A stretch of 26,935 bases of DNA from Oscillospiraceae bacterium (GCA_020025715.1 JAHHRQ010000020.1:1-26935), one strand, 5' to 3'; positions 7,077 through 15,889 are shown, counted from the stretch's first letter. Notes: generated by a model from the sequence alone, not told the origin. Program-made: numbers and translations.

Positions 7077-10000
7077 ATGGCAAAGAGAAAAGACATTAAA
7101 AAAATTCTTATCATCGGTTCCGGCCCTATCGTTATCGGACAGGCTGCTGAATTTGACTACGCAGGTACTCAGGCATGCCTTGCCCTTAAAGAAGAGGGCT
7201 ATGAAGTCGTTCTCTGCAACTCAAACCCCGCAACCATTATGACCGATACATCCATTGCCGATAAGGTATATATGGAGCCTCTGACCCTTGAATACATAGC
7301 AAAGATTCTCCGCTATGAGCGCCCCGATGCCATCCTCCCCGGAATCGGCGGCCAGACCGGTCTGAACCTTGCAATGCAGCTTGAAAAGAAGGGTGTACTT
7401 AAAGAATGTCAGGTAGAGCTTCTGGGTACCAGCTGCGAGAGCATTGAGAGAGCCGAGGACAGAGAGCTGTTTAAAGAGCTGTGCCAGGAGATCGGCGAGC
7501 CTGTTATTCCTTCCCGCATCACCTACTCCATTGAAGAGGCTATTGACGCTGCAAACGAGATAGGCTATCCTGTCGTCCTCCGTCCTGCATTCACTCTGGG
7601 CGGCACCGGCGGCGGCTTTGCAAACGATGAGGCAGAGCTTAAAGAGATCATGAAGCACGCACTTAAGCTCTCTCCCGTACATCAGGTACTGGTTGAGAAG
7701 AGCGTTAAGGGCTACAAGGAAATCGAGTTTGAGGTTATGCGCGACGGTACCGGCAGAGCAATCACTATCTGCGGCATGGAAAACATCGACCCTGTCGGTG
7801 TTCACACCGGTGACTCCATTGTTGTAGCTCCCATCCAGACCCTCAGCGATCACGATTTCAACATGCTCAAGGAGAGCGCACTGAAAATAATCAGCTCCCT
7901 GAAAATCGAGGGCGGCTGCAACGTTCAGTTTGCACTTGACCCCAATTCCTCCGATTACTACCTTATAGAAGTCAACCCCAGAGTTTCCCGTTCCTCCGCT
8001 CTTGCCTCCAAGGCCAGCGGCTACCCCATTGCAAGAGTTACCGCAAAGATTGCCGTAGGCATGACTCTGGATGAAATTAAAATTTCCGAGACCAATGCAA
8101 ACTTCGAGCCTGAACTTGACTACATTGTCTGCAAAATGCCCCGCTTCCCCTTCGATAAATTCGCAACCGCTGCAAACACCCTCTCAACTCAGATGAAGGC
8201 CACCGGCGAGGTCATGGGCATAGGCCGCAGCCTTGAAGAGTGCATTCTGAAGTCCGTTCGTTCTCTCGAAATCGGCGTATGCCACCTGTACATGGCAAAG
8301 TTTGATAACTGGGAAAATGAGAAGCTTTTAAGCTACATAGCCGAAAGCCCCGATGACAGAATTTATGCCATTGCTCAGCTTATAAGAAACGGCGTAAGCC
8401 TTGAGGAAATTTTCGACGCTACCAAGATCACCATGTTCTTCCTTGAAGCATTCAAGAACATTGTTGATTTTGAAACCAAGCTCAGCGAAAATCCCGGCAA
8501 TGTCGAGGTACTTAAAGAGGCAAAGAAAATGGGCTTTGCAGATAAGTACATCGCAAAGCTGTGGAACGTAAGCGAGATTGAGGTTTACAATCTCAGAAAA
8601 GAAATCCAGCTCTTCCCCGTCTACAAGATGATTGAGACTTCCGGCAAGGGCGGCTATGTTCCTTACTTCTACTCCTCCTACAATGACTGGGGCAATGAGT
8701 CCCGCATAAGCGGCAGAGACAAAATTATCGTTCTCGGCTCCGGCCCTATCCGTATCGGTCAGGGCGTTGAGTTCGACTACTCCACTGTCCACGCTGTCAC
8801 TACCATTAAAAAGTTCGGCTACGAGGCCATTATCATAAACAACAACCCCGAAACCGTCTCCACCGACTACACCACTTCCGACAAGCTGTATTTCGAGCCT
8901 CTCACCGTTGAGGACGTTATGAGCGTTGTGGAAATGGAGCATCCTATCGGTGTTATCGCCTCTCTGGGTGGTCAGACTGCAATTAACCTTGCTCAGCCTC
9001 TTATGGAGCGCGGCGTTAAGATTATAGGCACTGACGTTGCAGCCATTGAGAGAGCCGAAAACAGAGACTCTTTTGAAAAGATTATGGAAGAGCTGGAAAT
9101 CCCCCAGCCTCAGGGACGTGCAGTTACCAATATCCCTGACGGTATCAAGGCTGCAAATGAGATCGGCTACCCTGTTCTTGTCCGTCCCTCCTATGTTCTG
9201 GGCGGCAGAGCAATGCAGATTGTTGCAAATGAGGAAGCTCTCCAGACCTATCTTAAAACAGCCGTTGCTATTAACGAAGATCAGCCTGTGCTGGTTGATA
9301 AATACATTCAGGGTAAGGAGCTTGAGGTTGACGCTGTATGTGACGGATACGATGTATTCGTTCCCGGTATCATGGAGCTTGTTGAGCGCACCGGTATTCA
9401 CTCCGGCGACTCCATAAGCGTATACCCCACCTTCTCCGTATCCTCCAAGGCCAAGGGCAAAATCCTTGAGTACACCAAGAAGCTGGGTCTGGGCATAGGC
9501 ATTGTGGGCCTCTTTAACATTCAGTTTATTGTTGATAAGGAAGATAACGTCTACGTTATCGAGGTCAACCCCCGTTCCTCCAGAACCGTTCCCTTCCTCT
9601 CCAAGGCTACCGGTTACTCCCTTGCCGATATTGCAACTCTTGCAATTCTGGGTAAGACCCTTAAAGAGCAGGGCATTTTCGGCCTGTACCCCGACGAGAA
9701 GAAGCGCTGGTACGTTAAGGTTCCCGCCTTCTCCTTTGCAAAGCTTCACGGCATGGACACCTACCTCTCCCCTGAGATGAAGTCCACCGGTGAGGCCATA
9801 GGCTACGACAGAACCATGAACCGCGCTCTTTATAAAGCCCTTCAGGCATCCGGCATGAACATCCTCAACTACGGCACCGTTCTTGCCACCATTGCCGACA
9901 GCGACAAGGAAGAGGCTCTGCCCCTTATCCGCCGCTTCTACGAGCTGGGCTTCAACATTGAGGCTACCTCCGGTACTGCTGCATTCCTCAAGGAGCACGG

Positions 10001-10253
10001 CATCCGCACCAGAGTTAAGAAAAAACTCTCCGAGGGCAGCGAGGAAATCTTCGATTCTATCCGTCAGGGCTATGTGAGCTACGTTATCAACACCCGCGAC
10101 CTCAATTCTCCCTCCAGTGCTACCGACGGTCAGGAAATCCGTCAGTGCGCTATTGAAAACGGTGTAACCACCTTTACAGCTCTCGATACCGTAAGAGTTC
10201 TGCTTGACGTTCTGGAGGAGACCACCCTCTGCATTTCTACCATCGACGCATAA
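7077..10253 (+). CDS. carB: Carbamoyl-phosphate synthase large subunit
   Basis: CarB makes carbamoyl phosphate from bicarbonate, ammonia and two ATP. The ammonia normally comes from glutamine through the CarA subunit. The 1058-residue protein shows the expected duplicated architecture. The first ATP-grasp half starts at IGSGPIVIGQAAEFDY. A matching second half starts near residue 552 with LGSGPIRIGQGVEFDY. Each half carries a NPRVSRSSALASKA or NPRSSRTVPFLSKA metal-binding motif, and a C-terminal MGS-like allosteric domain occupies about 930-1058. AAGGAGGAAATTATT precedes the ATG. Codon choice looks markedly C-ending compared with pyrK, suggesting high expression. carA is not next to it or elsewhere in the window. 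Confidence 0.97.
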   Translation: MAKRKDIKKILIIGSGPIVIGQAAEFDYAGTQACLALKEEGYEVVLCNSNPATIMTDTSIADKVYMEPLTLEYIAKILRYERPDAILPGIGGQTGLNLAMQLEKKGVLKECQVELLGTSCESIERAEDRELFKELCQEIGEPVIPSRITYSIEEAIDAANEIGYPVVLRPAFTLGGTGGGFANDEAELKEIMKHALKLSPVHQVLVEKSVKGYKEIEFEVMRDGTGRAITICGMENIDPVGVHTGDSIVVAPIQTLSDHDFNMLKESALKIISSLKIEGGCNVQFALDPNSSDYYLIEVNPRVSRSSALASKASGYPIARVTAKIAVGMTLDEIKISETNANFEPELDYIVCKMPRFPFDKFATAANTLSTQMKATGEVMGIGRSLEECILKSVRSLEIGVCHLYMAKFDNWENEKLLSYIAESPDDRIYAIAQLIRNGVSLEEIFDATKITMFFLEAFKNIVDFETKLSENPGNVEVLKEAKKMGFADKYIAKLWNVSEIEVYNLRKEIQLFPVYKMIETSGKGGYVPYFYSSYNDWGNESRISGRDKIIVLGSGPIRIGQGVEFDYSTVHAVTTIKKFGYEAIIINNNPETVSTDYTTSDKLYFEPLTVEDVMSVVEMEHPIGVIASLGGQTAINLAQPLMERGVKIIGTDVAAIERAENRDSFEKIMEELEIPQPQGRAVTNIPDGIKAANEIGYPVLVRPSYVLGGRAMQIVANEEALQTYLKTAVAINEDQPVLVDKYIQGKELEVDAVCDGYDVFVPGIMELVERTGIHSGDSISVYPTFSVSSKAKGKILEYTKKLGLGIGIVGLFNIQFIVDKEDNVYVIEVNPRSSRTVPFLSKATGYSLADIATLAILGKTLKEQGIFGLYPDEKKRWYVKVPAFSFAKLHGMDTYLSPEMKSTGEAIGYDRTMNRALYKALQASGMNILNYGTVLATIADSDKEEALPLIRRFYELGFNIEATSGTAAFLKEHGIRTRVKKKLSEGSEEIFDSIRQGYVSYVINTRDLNSPSSATDGQEIRQCAIENGVTTFTALDTVRVLLDVLEETTLCISTIDA

Positions 10254-10271
10254 AAGCTAAGGAGGTATTCT

Positions 10272-11006
10272 GTGAAACAGTCAATTTTCACAATTAAAAG
10301 CAATACCAATATAGCGCCTAACACATACAAAATGGTTCTGGCGGGAGATACTTCCGCCATTACCGTATCAGGCCAGTTTATAAATATTAAAATAGAAGGG
10401 CTGTTCCTGCGCCGCCCTCTCTCCGTCTGCGACTATGACGGAGAGAGCTTCACGGTGCTATATAAGACCGTGGGCAAGGGAACAGACATACTTAAAGATA
10501 TGAAGCCGGGTGAAAAGCTGGATGTGCTCACGGGATTGGGCAACGGCTTTGACACCTCCGTAAGCGGCGATAGACCGTTGCTTATAGGGGGCGGAGCGGG
10601 AATTTCACCTATGTACCGCCTTGCAAAAGACCTTATAAGCGAGGGCAAAAAGCCGGAGGTCATACTGGGCTTTAATAAAAAGGAAGAAATCTTCTTTGAG
10701 GATGAATTTAAAGCTCTGGGGATTACCGTGTATATTTCCACCGTTGACGGCAGCTATGGAACAAAGGGCTTCGTAAGCGATGTTATAAAAAATCTCTCCG
10801 GCTACACCTACTTTTTCACCTGCGGCCCTGAACCTATGCTGAAAGCCGTATCTGATGTTACCGATACCTCCGGCCAGCTCAGCTTCGAGGCCCGCATGGG
10901 CTGCGGCTTCGGGGCATGTATGGGCTGCTCATGTGAGACAAAATACGGCACAAAGCGTATCTGCAAGGACGGCCCCGTTCTCCGGAAGGAGGAAGTAATA
11001 TGGTAA
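10272..11006 (+). CDS. pyrK: Dihydroorotate dehydrogenase B electron-transfer subunit
   Basis: PyrK carries FAD and a 2Fe-2S cluster and passes electrons from dihydroorotate, via PyrD, to NAD+. Visible features are the flavin-binding RRPLS, the NAD-site stretch LLIGGGAGISPMY, and a C-terminal cysteine motif of CX4CX2C followed by a later C (GCGFGACMGC ... RIC). The 244-residue length is close to the family norm. The start is GTG at 10272, with AAGGAGG seven bases upstream. Its stop overlaps the pyrD start by seven bases, as expected for two subunits made in equal amounts. Confidence 0.95.
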   Translation: MKQSIFTIKSNTNIAPNTYKMVLAGDTSAITVSGQFINIKIEGLFLRRPLSVCDYDGESFTVLYKTVGKGTDILKDMKPGEKLDVLTGLGNGFDTSVSGDRPLLIGGGAGISPMYRLAKDLISEGKKPEVILGFNKKEEIFFEDEFKALGITVYISTVDGSYGTKGFVSDVIKNLSGYTYFFTCGPEPMLKAVSDVTDTSGQLSFEARMGCGFGACMGCSCETKYGTKRICKDGPVLRKEEVIW

Positions 11007-11911
11007 ATACAAAGGTAAACCTCAGCGGCCTGTGCCTTGATAACCCGGTAATACCCGCAAGCGGTACTTTCGGTTACGGATATGAATTTGCAGAGCTTTA
11101 CGATATAAACATCTTAGGCTCATTTTCCTTCAAAGGCACCACCAGAGAACCCCGCTTCGGAAATCCCACCCCCAGAATTGCAGACTGCACTTCCGGCCTT
11201 ATAAACTCCGTGGGACTTCAGAACCCCGGTGTGGAAAAGGTAATTTCCGAGGAGCTTCCCAAACTTAGAAAAGTTTTCCACAAGCCTGTTATAGCAAATG
11301 TCAGTGGATTTTCCATTGATGACTACGCGTACAGCTGCGAAAAGCTGGATAAGGAAGAACAGGTAGGTATTCTGGAAGTAAACGTAAGCTGCCCCAATGT
11401 TCACCACGGCGGCATGAGCTTCGGTACAGTTCCCGAGGCTGCGGCAGAGGTGACGAGAGCTGTTAAGGCCGTCACCACAAAGCCGGTATTTATAAAGCTT
11501 ACCCCCAATGTTACCGATATTGTCTCCATTGCCAAAGCCTGCGAGGAGGCGGGTGCCGACGGCATCAGCCTTATAAACACCATGCTCGGCATGAGAATTG
11601 ACCTTAAAACCGGAAAGCCGGTAGTTGCAAACAAAAAAGGCGGCTTTTCCGGCCCTGCTGTTTTCCCGGTGGCGGTGAGAATGGTGTATGAGGTGTATGA
11701 GGCCGTAAACATTCCCATTATCGGCGTGGGCGGAATTTCCAGCGCCGAAAACGTCATCGAAATGATGATGGCAGGAGCTACCGCCGTTGAAGTGGGAGCT
11801 GCAAACCTTGTTAATCCTTATGCTTGCAGGGACATTGTTGAAAACCTGCCCGCAGTAATGGAAAAATATAATATAAAAGATTTGAATGACATAATAGGAG
11901 GAGCACACTGA
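11000..11911 (+). CDS. pyrD: Dihydroorotate dehydrogenase B catalytic subunit
   Basis: PyrD oxidises dihydroorotate to orotate with FMN. This is the NAD-dependent class 1B enzyme, as shown by its partner pyrK directly upstream and by the active-site cysteine C131 in EVNVSCPN, where class 2 enzymes use serine. Other signatures are SGTFGYG at residues 21-27, SFKGTT, NPTPRI, and the phosphate-binding GVGGI near the C-terminus. At 303 residues it is full length. AAGGAGG lies inside the end of pyrK. The TGA overlaps the pyrF ATG by one base. Confidence 0.96.
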   Translation: MVNTKVNLSGLCLDNPVIPASGTFGYGYEFAELYDINILGSFSFKGTTREPRFGNPTPRIADCTSGLINSVGLQNPGVEKVISEELPKLRKVFHKPVIANVSGFSIDDYAYSCEKLDKEEQVGILEVNVSCPNVHHGGMSFGTVPEAAAEVTRAVKAVTTKPVFIKLTPNVTDIVSIAKACEEAGADGISLINTMLGMRIDLKTGKPVVANKKGGFSGPAVFPVAVRMVYEVYEAVNIPIIGVGGISSAENVIEMMMAGATAVEVGAANLVNPYACRDIVENLPAVMEKYNIKDLNDIIGGAH

Positions 11912-12618
11912 TGGCAAAAGACGTTATAATAGCATGCGACTTCAACAGTGCAGCTGAGCTTTATTCTTTCCTTGATAAGTTCAAAGAGGAAAAGCCCTTT
12001 TTAAAGGTGGGCATGGAGCTTTTCTATGCCGAAGGCCCCCAGATAGTCCGTGAAATCAAGCGCAGAGGCCACAAGATTTTCCTTGACCTGAAGCTCCACG
12101 ATATTCCCAATACAGTTAAAAAAGCTATGGCAGTTCTGTCCTCTTTGGATGTTGACATCTGCAACCTCCACGCCGCCGGAACCAAGGCCATGATGGAGGC
12201 TGCCCTTGAGGGTCTTACCCGCCCCGACGGCACCAGACCTCTGCTTATTGCCGTAACTCAGCTTACATCCACCAGTCAGGAGCGCATGGAAGAGGATCTG
12301 CTTATAAAAGAGCCTCTGGATAAGGTCGTTATCCACTATGCCCAGACCGCAAAGGCCGCAGGCCTTGACGGCGTTGTGTGCTCACCTCTGGAAGCCGGAA
12401 TCGTAAAGAGCGAGTGCGGCGAAAACTTCCTCACCGTGACTCCCGGCGTCCGCTTTGCAGACGGCGCTGTGGGCGATCAGGTGAGAGTTACCACTCCTGC
12501 AAAGGCAAGAGAGCTGGGTTCCGATTATATCGTTGTGGGTCGTCCCATTACTCAGGCCGATGACCCTGTTGAAGCATACAGAAGATGCGTAAAGGAATTT
12601 TTAGGAGGAGAAAATTAA
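11911..12618 (+). CDS. pyrF: Orotidine-5'-phosphate decarboxylase
   Basis: PyrF decarboxylates OMP to UMP, the last step of the pathway. The catalytic DLKLHDIPNTV motif is intact (D59, K61, D64), and GVRF, VGRPIT and the (beta-alpha)8 barrel layout fit the 235-residue class I enzyme of Bacillus and Clostridia. AGGAGGA lies just upstream in the end of pyrD. The pyrF stop codon is immediately followed by the pyrE start, with no intervening base. Confidence 0.96.
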   Translation: MAKDVIIACDFNSAAELYSFLDKFKEEKPFLKVGMELFYAEGPQIVREIKRRGHKIFLDLKLHDIPNTVKKAMAVLSSLDVDICNLHAAGTKAMMEAALEGLTRPDGTRPLLIAVTQLTSTSQERMEEDLLIKEPLDKVVIHYAQTAKAAGLDGVVCSPLEAGIVKSECGENFLTVTPGVRFADGAVGDQVRVTTPAKARELGSDYIVVGRPITQADDPVEAYRRCVKEFLGGEN

Positions 12619-13263
12619 ATGACTACAAGCGAACTTATTGCTAAAGACCTGTTATCCATAGGTGCTGTTTTCCTCAAGCCCGAAGACCCCTTCACCTGGG
12701 CCAGCGGCATTAAAAGCCCCATTTACTGCGATAACCGCCTGACTCTTACCGCTCCCGAGGTTAGAAACCATGTGGAAAATGCTCTGGCTGAGGTTATAAA
12801 GAGAGAGTACCCCGAGGTTGAAGTTTTAATGGGAACCTCCACCGCCGGTATTGCTCACGCCGCTATCACCGCTCACCTTATGGACCTGCCCATGGGCTAT
12901 GTCCGTTCCGGCCACAAGGACCACGGCAGACAGAACCAGATTGAGGGCAAGCTTGAAAAGGGCCAGAAGGTCGTTGTTGTTGAGGACCTTATCTCCACCG
13001 GCGGCAGCGTTATTGAAGTTGTTGACGTTCTGCGTGAGGCAGGAGCCGATGTTCTGGGAATAGTGAGCATCTTCACCTACGGCCTTAAAAAGGGCGTTGA
13101 GCGCCTTGAAGAGGCAAAGGTTAAGAATGTAAGCCTTTCAAACCTTGATGCTGTGGCAGCTGTTGCAGCAAAAGAGGGATACATCAAGGAAGATGATATT
13201 GCAAAGCTGATGGCCTTCCGTAACGACCCCAGCGATGAGAGCTGGAGGACTATGAGCAAATGA
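12619..13263 (+). CDS. pyrE: Orotate phosphoribosyltransferase
   Basis: PyrE joins orotate and PRPP to give OMP, the substrate of PyrF encoded just before it. The PRPP-binding motif VVVVEDLISTGGS spans residues 118-130. The flexible-loop segment RSGHKDHGRQNQIEG contributes basic catalytic residues. At 214 residues it is full length. AGGAGGAG sits within the last codons of pyrF. The stop overlaps the pyrB start in an ATGA, so translation is likely coupled. Confidence 0.96.
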   Translation: MTTSELIAKDLLSIGAVFLKPEDPFTWASGIKSPIYCDNRLTLTAPEVRNHVENALAEVIKREYPEVEVLMGTSTAGIAHAAITAHLMDLPMGYVRSGHKDHGRQNQIEGKLEKGQKVVVVEDLISTGGSVIEVVDVLREAGADVLGIVSIFTYGLKKGVERLEEAKVKNVSLSNLDAVAAVAAKEGYIKEDDIAKLMAFRNDPSDESWRTMSK

Positions 13264-14171
13264 GAAGCATTCTTGATATTACAGATTTAAGCGTTGAGGA
13301 GATTGACGGTCTTATAGCCACCGCCAATGACATCATTGCACACCCTGAAAACTACTGGGACAAGTGCAAGCATAAAAAGCTTGCTACTCTGTTCTTTGAA
13401 CCTTCCACCAGAACCAGACTGAGCTTTGAGGCTGCAATGCACGAGCTGGGCGGCGACGTTATCGGCTTTTCCGATGCTCAGAACTCTTCCGCCTCCAAGG
13501 GCGAAAGCGTTTCCGATACCGTTAGAGTTGTGAGCTGCTACGCCGATATAATCGCCATGCGCCACCCCAAGGAGGGCGCACCCAGAATTGCGGCTATGAG
13601 AGCAGATGTGCCTATAATAAATGCCGGTGACGGCGGTCATAACCACCCCACCCAGACTCTGGCAGACCTGCTCACCATATACCGTGAAAAGGGCCATTTT
13701 GATAACCTGACTGTTGGCTTCTGCGGCGACCTTAAATTCGGCCGTACCGTCCATTCCCTTATCCACGCCATGAGCCGCTATAAGAATGTGCGCTTTGTTC
13801 TTGTCTCTCCCGAGGAGCTGAGAGTTCCCAGCTACATGATACAGGAAATGGATAAGGCAGGCATTGAGTACGAGGAAACAACAAGCCTTGAAGATGTAAT
13901 GCCTAAGCTGGATATTCTCTACATGACCAGAGTTCAGAAGGAGCGTTTCTTCAACGAGGCCGATTATATCCGCCTCAAAGACAGCTATGTGCTCACTCCC
14001 GAAAAGCTGAAGAGCGCAAAGCCCGATATGCCCATTCTCCACCCCCTGCCCAGAGTAAACGAAATTTCCGTTGCTGTGGATGATGACCCCAGAGCCTGCT
14101 ACTTCAAGCAGGTCAAAAACGGAAAATATATGCGTATGGCACTTATCTTAAAGCTTTTGGGGGTAGAATGA
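13260..14171 (+). CDS. pyrB: Aspartate carbamoyltransferase catalytic subunit
   Basis: PyrB condenses carbamoyl phosphate with aspartate, the committed step of the pathway. The carbamoyl-phosphate motif FFEPSTRTR is at residues 45-53. SSASKGES (the 80s loop), RHPKEG, GDGGHNHPTQ and the HPLPRV segment are all intact. At 303 residues it is full length. Because pyrI follows with an ATGA overlap, the enzyme is probably the allosteric E. coli-like holoenzyme, feedback-controlled by CTP, rather than the unregulated trimer of Bacillus. Both ATCase genes sit at the distal end of this operon. Confidence 0.97.
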   Translation: MRSILDITDLSVEEIDGLIATANDIIAHPENYWDKCKHKKLATLFFEPSTRTRLSFEAAMHELGGDVIGFSDAQNSSASKGESVSDTVRVVSCYADIIAMRHPKEGAPRIAAMRADVPIINAGDGGHNHPTQTLADLLTIYREKGHFDNLTVGFCGDLKFGRTVHSLIHAMSRYKNVRFVLVSPEELRVPSYMIQEMDKAGIEYEETTSLEDVMPKLDILYMTRVQKERFFNEADYIRLKDSYVLTPEKLKSAKPDMPILHPLPRVNEISVAVDDDPRACYFKQVKNGKYMRMALILKLLGVE

Positions 14172-14590
14172 TGAAAATTGACGCTCTTACAAACGGAATT
14201 GTTATTGACCATATTAAGCCCGGAAAAGGCATGAGCCTGTATAAGTTTTTGAATCTGGATGCGCTGGACTGCTCTGTTGCACTTATCATCAATGCCACCA
14301 GCCCCAAGTTTGAAAAGAAGGATATAATCAAAATAGGCGAGTTGCTGGATCTGGATTTTGATGCTCTGGGCTACATTGACCCCGGTGTAACGGTGAATAT
14401 TATCGAGAACGGCGCAGTAGTTAAAAAGTACCGCCCTCAGCTTCCCGAAACCCTCACCAATGTGCTCCACTGCCAGAACCCCCGCTGCATAACCTCCACC
14501 GAGCAGGAGATACCCCATATCTTCAAGCTGACAGACAGAGAAAAAGGCGAATACCGCTGCATCTACTGCGAGTCCAAGGCTAAGAAGTAA
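14168..14590 (+). CDS. pyrI: Aspartate carbamoyltransferase regulatory subunit
   Basis: PyrI binds CTP and ATP and docks onto PyrB through a C-terminal zinc site. The four zinc cysteines are C102, C107, C131 and C134, in the CX4C...CX2C pattern of the family. The N-terminal nucleotide-binding half (residues about 1-95, with GTD-equivalent segments less clear) has the normal length, 140 residues in all. Two ATG codons are adjacent (14168 and 14171). Either gives an overlap with the pyrB stop and I kept the first. It is the last gene of the operon, ahead of the terminator at 14605. Confidence 0.95.
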   Translation: MMKIDALTNGIVIDHIKPGKGMSLYKFLNLDALDCSVALIINATSPKFEKKDIIKIGELLDLDFDALGYIDPGVTVNIIENGAVVKKYRPQLPETLTNVLHCQNPRCITSTEQEIPHIFKLTDREKGEYRCIYCESKAKK

Positions 14591-14604
14591 TTTAAGATTA
14601 AATA

Positions 14605-14640
14605 AGCCCCTGCACACATGTGCAGGGGCTGTTTTTGTTT
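14605..14640 (+). terminator. pyr operon terminator
   Basis: A long GC-rich stem, AGCCCCTGCACA pairing with TGTGCAGGGGCT (14605-14616 with 14619-14630), is followed by GTTTTTGTTTT. It begins 14 bases after the pyrI stop and should end the pyr transcript. Confidence 0.93.
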
Positions 14641-14851
14641 TGGAAAACATAATGCTTAAAAGTCTGCTTGTAATTGTAGGGTGCAGATGTTATTCTGGTT
14701 TCGTAAGAGTAATTTTTAAAGTTTTTGCAGCTTCTAAGCCGATTTTACTGAGAAAACAGCAGTTGCAACCGGCAGTTGACATTGTTCCAAGGCTGATTGG
14801 TGGTGTGCAATGGGAAAAACTGATAGTATGAAGCCACCAAAAAGGAGAGGA

Positions 14852-14874
14852 TGACCGGCGCAGGAAACCGGTCA
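14852..14874 (+). repeat. Inverted repeat between a strong ribosome binding site and the xre start
   Basis: TGACCGG (14852-14858) and CCGGTCA (14868-14874) form seven-base arms around a nine-base loop. AAAGGAGAGG lies directly before it and the xre ATG ten bases after it. Folded as RNA, it would bring that site to about 11 bases from the start codon. As DNA, it could be an autoregulatory operator. The rest of the 294-base gap from 14591 shows only the pyr terminator and no clear promoter. Confidence 0.45.
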
Positions 14875-14884
14875 GGGTGTAAAA

Positions 14885-15889
14885 ATGATTTTTGCAGAAA
14901 AGCTTATAAAGCTGCGAAAGCAGCAGGGCTGGTCGCAGGAAGAACTGGCGTCACAGCTGGATGTAACGAGACAGTCCGTTTCAAAATGGGAGAGCATGGC
15001 CTCAATTCCCGACTTGGACAAGATAATAAAGCTGAGCCGGATTTTCGGCGTAAGCACCGATTATCTTTTGAAAGACGAAAACGAGATGCCGGAAGAAGAG
15101 CTTATACCGGCGGAGGTTTCCGAAGCTCAGGAGCAGATAAGAAAGGTAAGTCTTGAGGAGGCAAACGGCTTTTTAGAGCAGACCCGGCGCAGCGCCGCTA
15201 AGATTGCGGCGGGAGTTTCAATGTGCATCATGTGCCCCGTGCCCCTTATAATTCTGGCAGGTTTTGCAGAGCAGGCAGGCGTGGAAAAAGCGAAAAATCT
15301 GGCGGCAGGCCTCGGAGTCGGTATACTGCTTATAATGGTTGCCATGGCAGTTGCCTTTTTCATCTGTGAGGGCTTCAACCTTAAAAAATACGAATATCTG
15401 GAGCTTGACTCCATTGTTACCGAGTACGGCGTTGCAGGTATTGCCGAGCGAAAACGGGAAGACTATGAGCCTATGCACCGCAGAGCGGTTATTGCAGGCG
15501 TGTGCTGCTGCATACTGGCGGCAGTGCCTTTAATCGTGATAGGAACAATCTGCGGAGACAATGATATGCTTGCACTGTGGATGGTGGCGCTGCTTCTTGC
15601 CCTTGTTGCCGGGGGCGTATTCCTGCTGGTTCACAGCAGCATTATCTGGGAAAGTCTGGAAAAGCTTCTCGAAGAAGGGGACTATACCAGAGAAAAGAAG
15701 CGGGAGAACCGAAAAAACGGTATCGTTGCCGAAATTTACTGGGGCGCTGCAACCGCCGTATATCTGGCGTGGAGCTTTTTAACCTTCCAGTGGGAGCGCA
15801 CATGGATAATCTGGCCTGTGGCGGGTGTCCTTTACGGGGTTATTATTGCAATAATAAACGGCATACGGAACAGAAAAGCAATGAAATAA
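14885..15889 (+). CDS. XRE-family transcriptional regulator with a six-helix membrane domain
   Basis: Residues 5-62 are a Cro/C1-type helix-turn-helix with recognition helix near VTRQSVSKWES. A charged linker (64-105) leads to about six predicted membrane segments near 106-128, 140-161, 200-223, 228-250, 280-301 and 306-326. The layout suggests a DNA-binding protein tethered to the membrane, perhaps sensing a membrane stress or lipid signal. This class is widespread in Firmicutes but mostly uncharacterised. The ATG at 14885 has a modest AGGGTG upstream. No partner gene is adjacent on the same strand, so its target is unknown and autoregulation is a guess. The pyr terminator separates it from pyrI. 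Confidence 0.85.
   Translation: MIFAEKLIKLRKQQGWSQEELASQLDVTRQSVSKWESMASIPDLDKIIKLSRIFGVSTDYLLKDENEMPEEELIPAEVSEAQEQIRKVSLEEANGFLEQTRRSAAKIAAGVSMCIMCPVPLIILAGFAEQAGVEKAKNLAAGLGVGILLIMVAMAVAFFICEGFNLKKYEYLELDSIVTEYGVAGIAERKREDYEPMHRRAVIAGVCCCILAAVPLIVIGTICGDNDMLALWMVALLLALVAGGVFLLVHSSIIWESLEKLLEEGDYTREKKRENRKNGIVAEIYWGAATAVYLAWSFLTFQWERTWIIWPVAGVLYGVIIAIINGIRNRKAMK

Noticed and set aside
8328..9998. A 556-codon open frame on the minus strand inside carB
   Set aside because: It is a shadow of the carB coding sequence. The plus-strand carB has full family motifs over the whole stretch, while the antisense translation has no recognisable domain and no ribosome binding site. The C-ending codons of carB happen to keep this frame open.
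11120..11917. A 265-codon minus-strand frame opposite pyrD
   Set aside because: It lies wholly within pyrD, whose catalytic motifs are intact. The antisense product is rich in His, Gly and Cys without any pattern I recognise.
13287..14042. A 251-codon minus-strand frame opposite pyrB
   Set aside because: It is an antisense shadow of a gene with complete ATCase motifs, and no ribosome binding site or promoter supports it.
14760..14830. A promoter for the xre gene using the TTGACA near 14776
   Set aside because: The sequence 16-18 bases downstream (GGTGGT region) is nothing like a -10 box, so the isolated TTGACA is not convincing.
14640..14831. A 63-codon plus-strand frame between the pyr terminator and xre
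   Set aside because: It begins at the tail of the terminator with no ribosome binding site and has no recognisable features.
14851..15156. A 101-codon frame starting at the ATG right after AAAGGAGAGG, overlapping the xre gene
   Set aside because: The spacing to the ribosome binding site is only about three bases, and the frame overlaps a clear helix-turn-helix gene. The translation is Lys/Arg/Gly-rich with no domain. The start may still have a regulatory role, noted in the findings.
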